From assembly GCF_947461875.1 (NCBI RefSeq), contig NC_091509.1:9610001-9674000 (forward strand): a DNA stretch of 64,000 nt, in the 5' to 3' direction. The position numbers were made by a program, and so were the translations under genes. Source of the DNA: Haliaeetus albicilla. Its lineage: Eukaryota > Chordata > Aves > Accipitriformes > Accipitridae. Positions 61,412 through 64,000 of the stretch are shown here, in pieces. Each line of letters begins with the position of its first letter. Within the stretch, counting starts at the first letter, position 1. Below the pieces are notes generated by a model. The model saw only the letters and a program-made list of their open reading frames with translations. It did not search any database and was not told the origin of the DNA.

Positions 61412-64000
61412 GTCGGGTCCCACTTTGTTCTCCCCCTCGTCCCCCTCGCTCTGCCCTCCGCGCTTTGCTCCCCGGCAGAACCGCCCGGGCACCGGCCCGC
61501 GGCTGCGGCTCGGCGGTGGCAAATCTCGCCTTCGGCAGGTCCCCCCGCAGCGGGTTCGCACGGAGCCCCTGCCGGGGCTCTGTTCGAAACCAAACCTGTG
61601 AAAGCTGCTACCCAAAAGTACCCGCTTGCAACTTTTCGGTGGCTTTAACTTAGCCGGGGTGTTGACGACTCGTTGCGTTAAATGCTAAGAGGGTGCTGAT
61701 GGTGACCCGCAAAAAGCAGCGTATCGTAGGATCTGGAGGAACAGCGTTGCTGCTCTTCCAACAGATCAATGCTCCAGTTCGAGGAAAAGGTAGGAGGACC
61801 CTGTTCCCTGGCAGACTGTAGAGGAGCTGAGAGATGTACGGACATGGCTTGTAGTGGCTCTTCTAGAAGTTGTGTATCGTTTACTCATGGATTGGAAAAC
61901 CAGTAAGATGTCCTGCAATAAGCCAAACAGTCCGGTCGCTGTTTGATGAACTGGCGTACTTGTACAGAGAGCCGGTAGAACTAAGGCTGTTGGTTTACTT
62001 TTCACGTTTCCTTAGGTAGACTCCCAACTTCAGAGAGGCTCTAAACGTGGTTAGTTGGGTAACATGAGAGAGAGCCCTCAGCAAATACTGACTGACTACC
62101 TGCACTTGACACAGCTTTTAAGTTACTAAAGTTATGGCTAGTAAAAGTTAGTGCTTTGGACATTCGGTTCCCTTTGTTTTCTTTACAGGCATTTAGCAAT
62201 AAATTGTGTCAGGTGAGTTAATGGGGGTTGGTTTGTTCTCGTGTCCTCCAGCTGAGGCAGGTCTTCCTGGCAGGGGGGAGGAATAACTGAGAGAATCCAA
62301 TTGACAGGGTGTTAAAAGGTTGGGGGGAAGCTTTGTTTTTTGGTTGTTTTGGGGTTGGTTTTTTGTAGTGTATCCACTACCTCTTAATCAACTATTTCAT
62401 TCTTCAGCCTGCTTTCTGGATGCATCTGATGATTCCAGATTGCTAAAACAACTTATTTGTATATATGGATAATAACCTAGGCCAGCTGAAATGACAAGAA
62501 TTTTTGAATTCAAGGAACCTGCAAAGAGGGAGAAGGGTCTCTGGGCTGTTCTGCTGCTTCTGCTCTGAGGAAGGTCTACAACTCTTACTGTGTGGACAAT
62601 TCTAATCCTAATTCTACCCACCTTGTAAGGACGTCTTTTCTTTTTGAATGAAGTACTACATGAGAATCCAGAGTGCAAATATATCAAGCAAAAATAATCT
62701 CAGCCCCTGAAACTTCTTTGGTTCACTTTCTGTGATATTTTTTTTTCTCCCTGAAGTAATACGCTGCAGAAACAACTCTTAAGTATATTGCCAAGGTTTG
62801 CTTTTTTGATGTCTGAAGTGTCAGAATTTACTGTAGAAGGTTGTGAAACCCCTCAAAAGGATCCTTCAGCACAGCTTGGGAAGATAAGTCGTTTTGAGGT
62901 ACTGAAGTCAGTTTTGTGAGCATGGACCAGTTTTAGGGATGCCTATGGCCATTGCATAGAACAAAATAAGCCTCAGTAGTGACATCCTCACTAGAGTATT
63001 AGTGTCTTAGTGCGTTATTAGTGTACTAGCATGTTAATACTGGAATACAGAAAATTCAGGCAATGGTACCCTTAAGCCTAAATGACCTCTCTGATTTAAG
63101 GTACTTGCTGAGGAGTCCTAGTCTGGAACGGTGTGTGTCTCTGATCTTGGGTAAGAATAAACACGCCTTAGCTTTAGCGTGTAAATCTGACAGGAAAGTT
63201 ACTTAAAGATGCTTGTCAAGGAAGTTGAAATGCATGTTGCAGGCTAGCCCACTTTTTTTGAAGAACACACTTAAACTCTGAGTTTAAAGTGAGGAATAAA
63301 ATGCCCCTTTAAAATAACATAACTTTTCCTAAAACAACTGAAGGATCATTAGAAACACTTTTTTTTTTTCCCCCCCAAAAATAATTGAGACACATTAATG
63401 TAGGACATGTATGCCCTAGGTTTTATGTTAACAACTGGAAAAATATTATGCCATCCCTCCCATCCCCCCAGTTGGCTTTGGAAATTCTTCTTAACCTCAT
63501 TGAAAGTTAGTGTCCTTTGTGACAGATGTTGTGTGTAGTATCTGATGGATATGTTCTGCATGAGAGCAGATACTGAATGCTTGTGGTATACCTGGCTTCT
63601 AATTCAGAGAGGGCTGAAAGATGCTGTGAGGCTTTGTGACTTCTCAAAGGCTCTAGCTCAATGCGGAGGAAATTAATAGCCCCTGAATTGTCTGACTAGT
63701 AAAATATCTGCTGTGATTATTGGGATGTAGTATTCAGCTTAGCGGGACTGTATTGTGTTAGTTACTGAGCGTGCTGACCTAGTGGAGCAAAATGCTTAAA
63801 TTCCAAAAGTGCTACACATATCCTTTGACTTTAAATGAAAGGTTAAAGTGTATCCCTGGATTAGGCCAGAACATTAACCTGTTGCAAGACTGAGCCAGGA
63901 AGGAAAATAAAAATTGGAGCATACTGTGTGTGTTTGTGCTAGAAGAGCCTAACACACACCAAGCTGAAAAAGGTGCTGTCTGTATGCATTGATATTTTCT
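61412..64000 (+). other. CCNJL: CCNJL first intron (partial)
   Basis: No second cyclin exon is visible up to the right edge. The stretch is AT-richer than the island and holds one splice-bordered 24-nt segment at 62,189-62,212 that could be a microexon. No transposon was recognised. Confidence 0.6.
62189..62212 (+). other. CCNJL: Candidate 24-nt microexon in CCNJL intron 1
   Basis: A pyrimidine-rich tract ending CTTTACAG precedes 24 bases, which are followed at once by a strong donor GTGAGT. In the phase left by the first coding exon the segment reads AFSNKLCQ without a stop and would preserve frame. No such insertion is known to me in human CCNJL, so this may be chance. Confidence 0.25.

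Larger units (their letters stand above)
60690..61610. promoter_or_regulatory. CCNJL: CpG island, CCNJL promoter
   Basis: This is a very CpG-dense block containing GC boxes, a CTC trinucleotide run at about 61,003-61,023 and a G-run near 60,891. It surrounds the first coding exon of CCNJL. The transcription start is probably upstream of 61,320; I cannot fix it. Confidence 0.8.

Overview
The window is nuclear DNA from a vertebrate, almost certainly a bird. It has spliced genes with compact GT/AG introns and CpG-island promoters. It also carries CR1 LINE 3' ends, with the ORF2 tail and the 8-bp 3' terminal repeat, and pieces of an avian betaretrovirus-like (ERVK-type) element. The gene order is PTTG1 - SLU7 - C1QTNF2 - CCNJL, the conserved block of human 5q33, read here with the human minus strand as plus. 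The sequence alone does not tell me the bird order or species.

Layout. Positions 1-17,540 hold no recognisable protein gene. They contain an orphan GC-rich island with a perfect CTCF-type motif (8.5-8.9 kb) and a decayed 5' end of an endogenous retrovirus (11.06-11.95 kb). PTTG1 (securin) lies on the minus strand from 21.6 to 17.5 kb, with five coding exons and 194 codons. A solitary LTR sits in one of its introns. A CpG island at 21.4-22.2 kb separates PTTG1 from SLU7 head to head and must serve both. SLU7 (plus strand, 15 coding exons, 580 codons) runs from 22,463 to 33,979, followed by an AT-rich 3' UTR. An intergenic stretch of about 12-14 kb follows, in which I recognise nothing coding. 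C1QTNF2 (plus, two coding exons, 284 codons) spans 48,685-50,853 and has a CR1 fragment just downstream. After another gene-free stretch, a strong CpG island at 60.7-61.6 kb contains the first coding exon of CCNJL. The rest of that gene lies beyond the right edge.

Functionally this is a conserved neighbourhood rather than a pathway. It contains a cell-cycle inhibitor of separase (PTTG1), a step-II splicing factor (SLU7), a secreted collagen/C1q protein (C1QTNF2) and an atypical cyclin (CCNJL). Exon boundaries were read by eye from the splice signals. Each coding model was checked by summing exon lengths to a whole number of codons with matching phases. I see no previously undescribed multi-gene system. 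The most useful leads are the shared PTTG1/SLU7 promoter, retroviral sequence close to a PTTG1 splice site, a candidate 24-nt microexon in CCNJL, and lineage changes in securin motifs.
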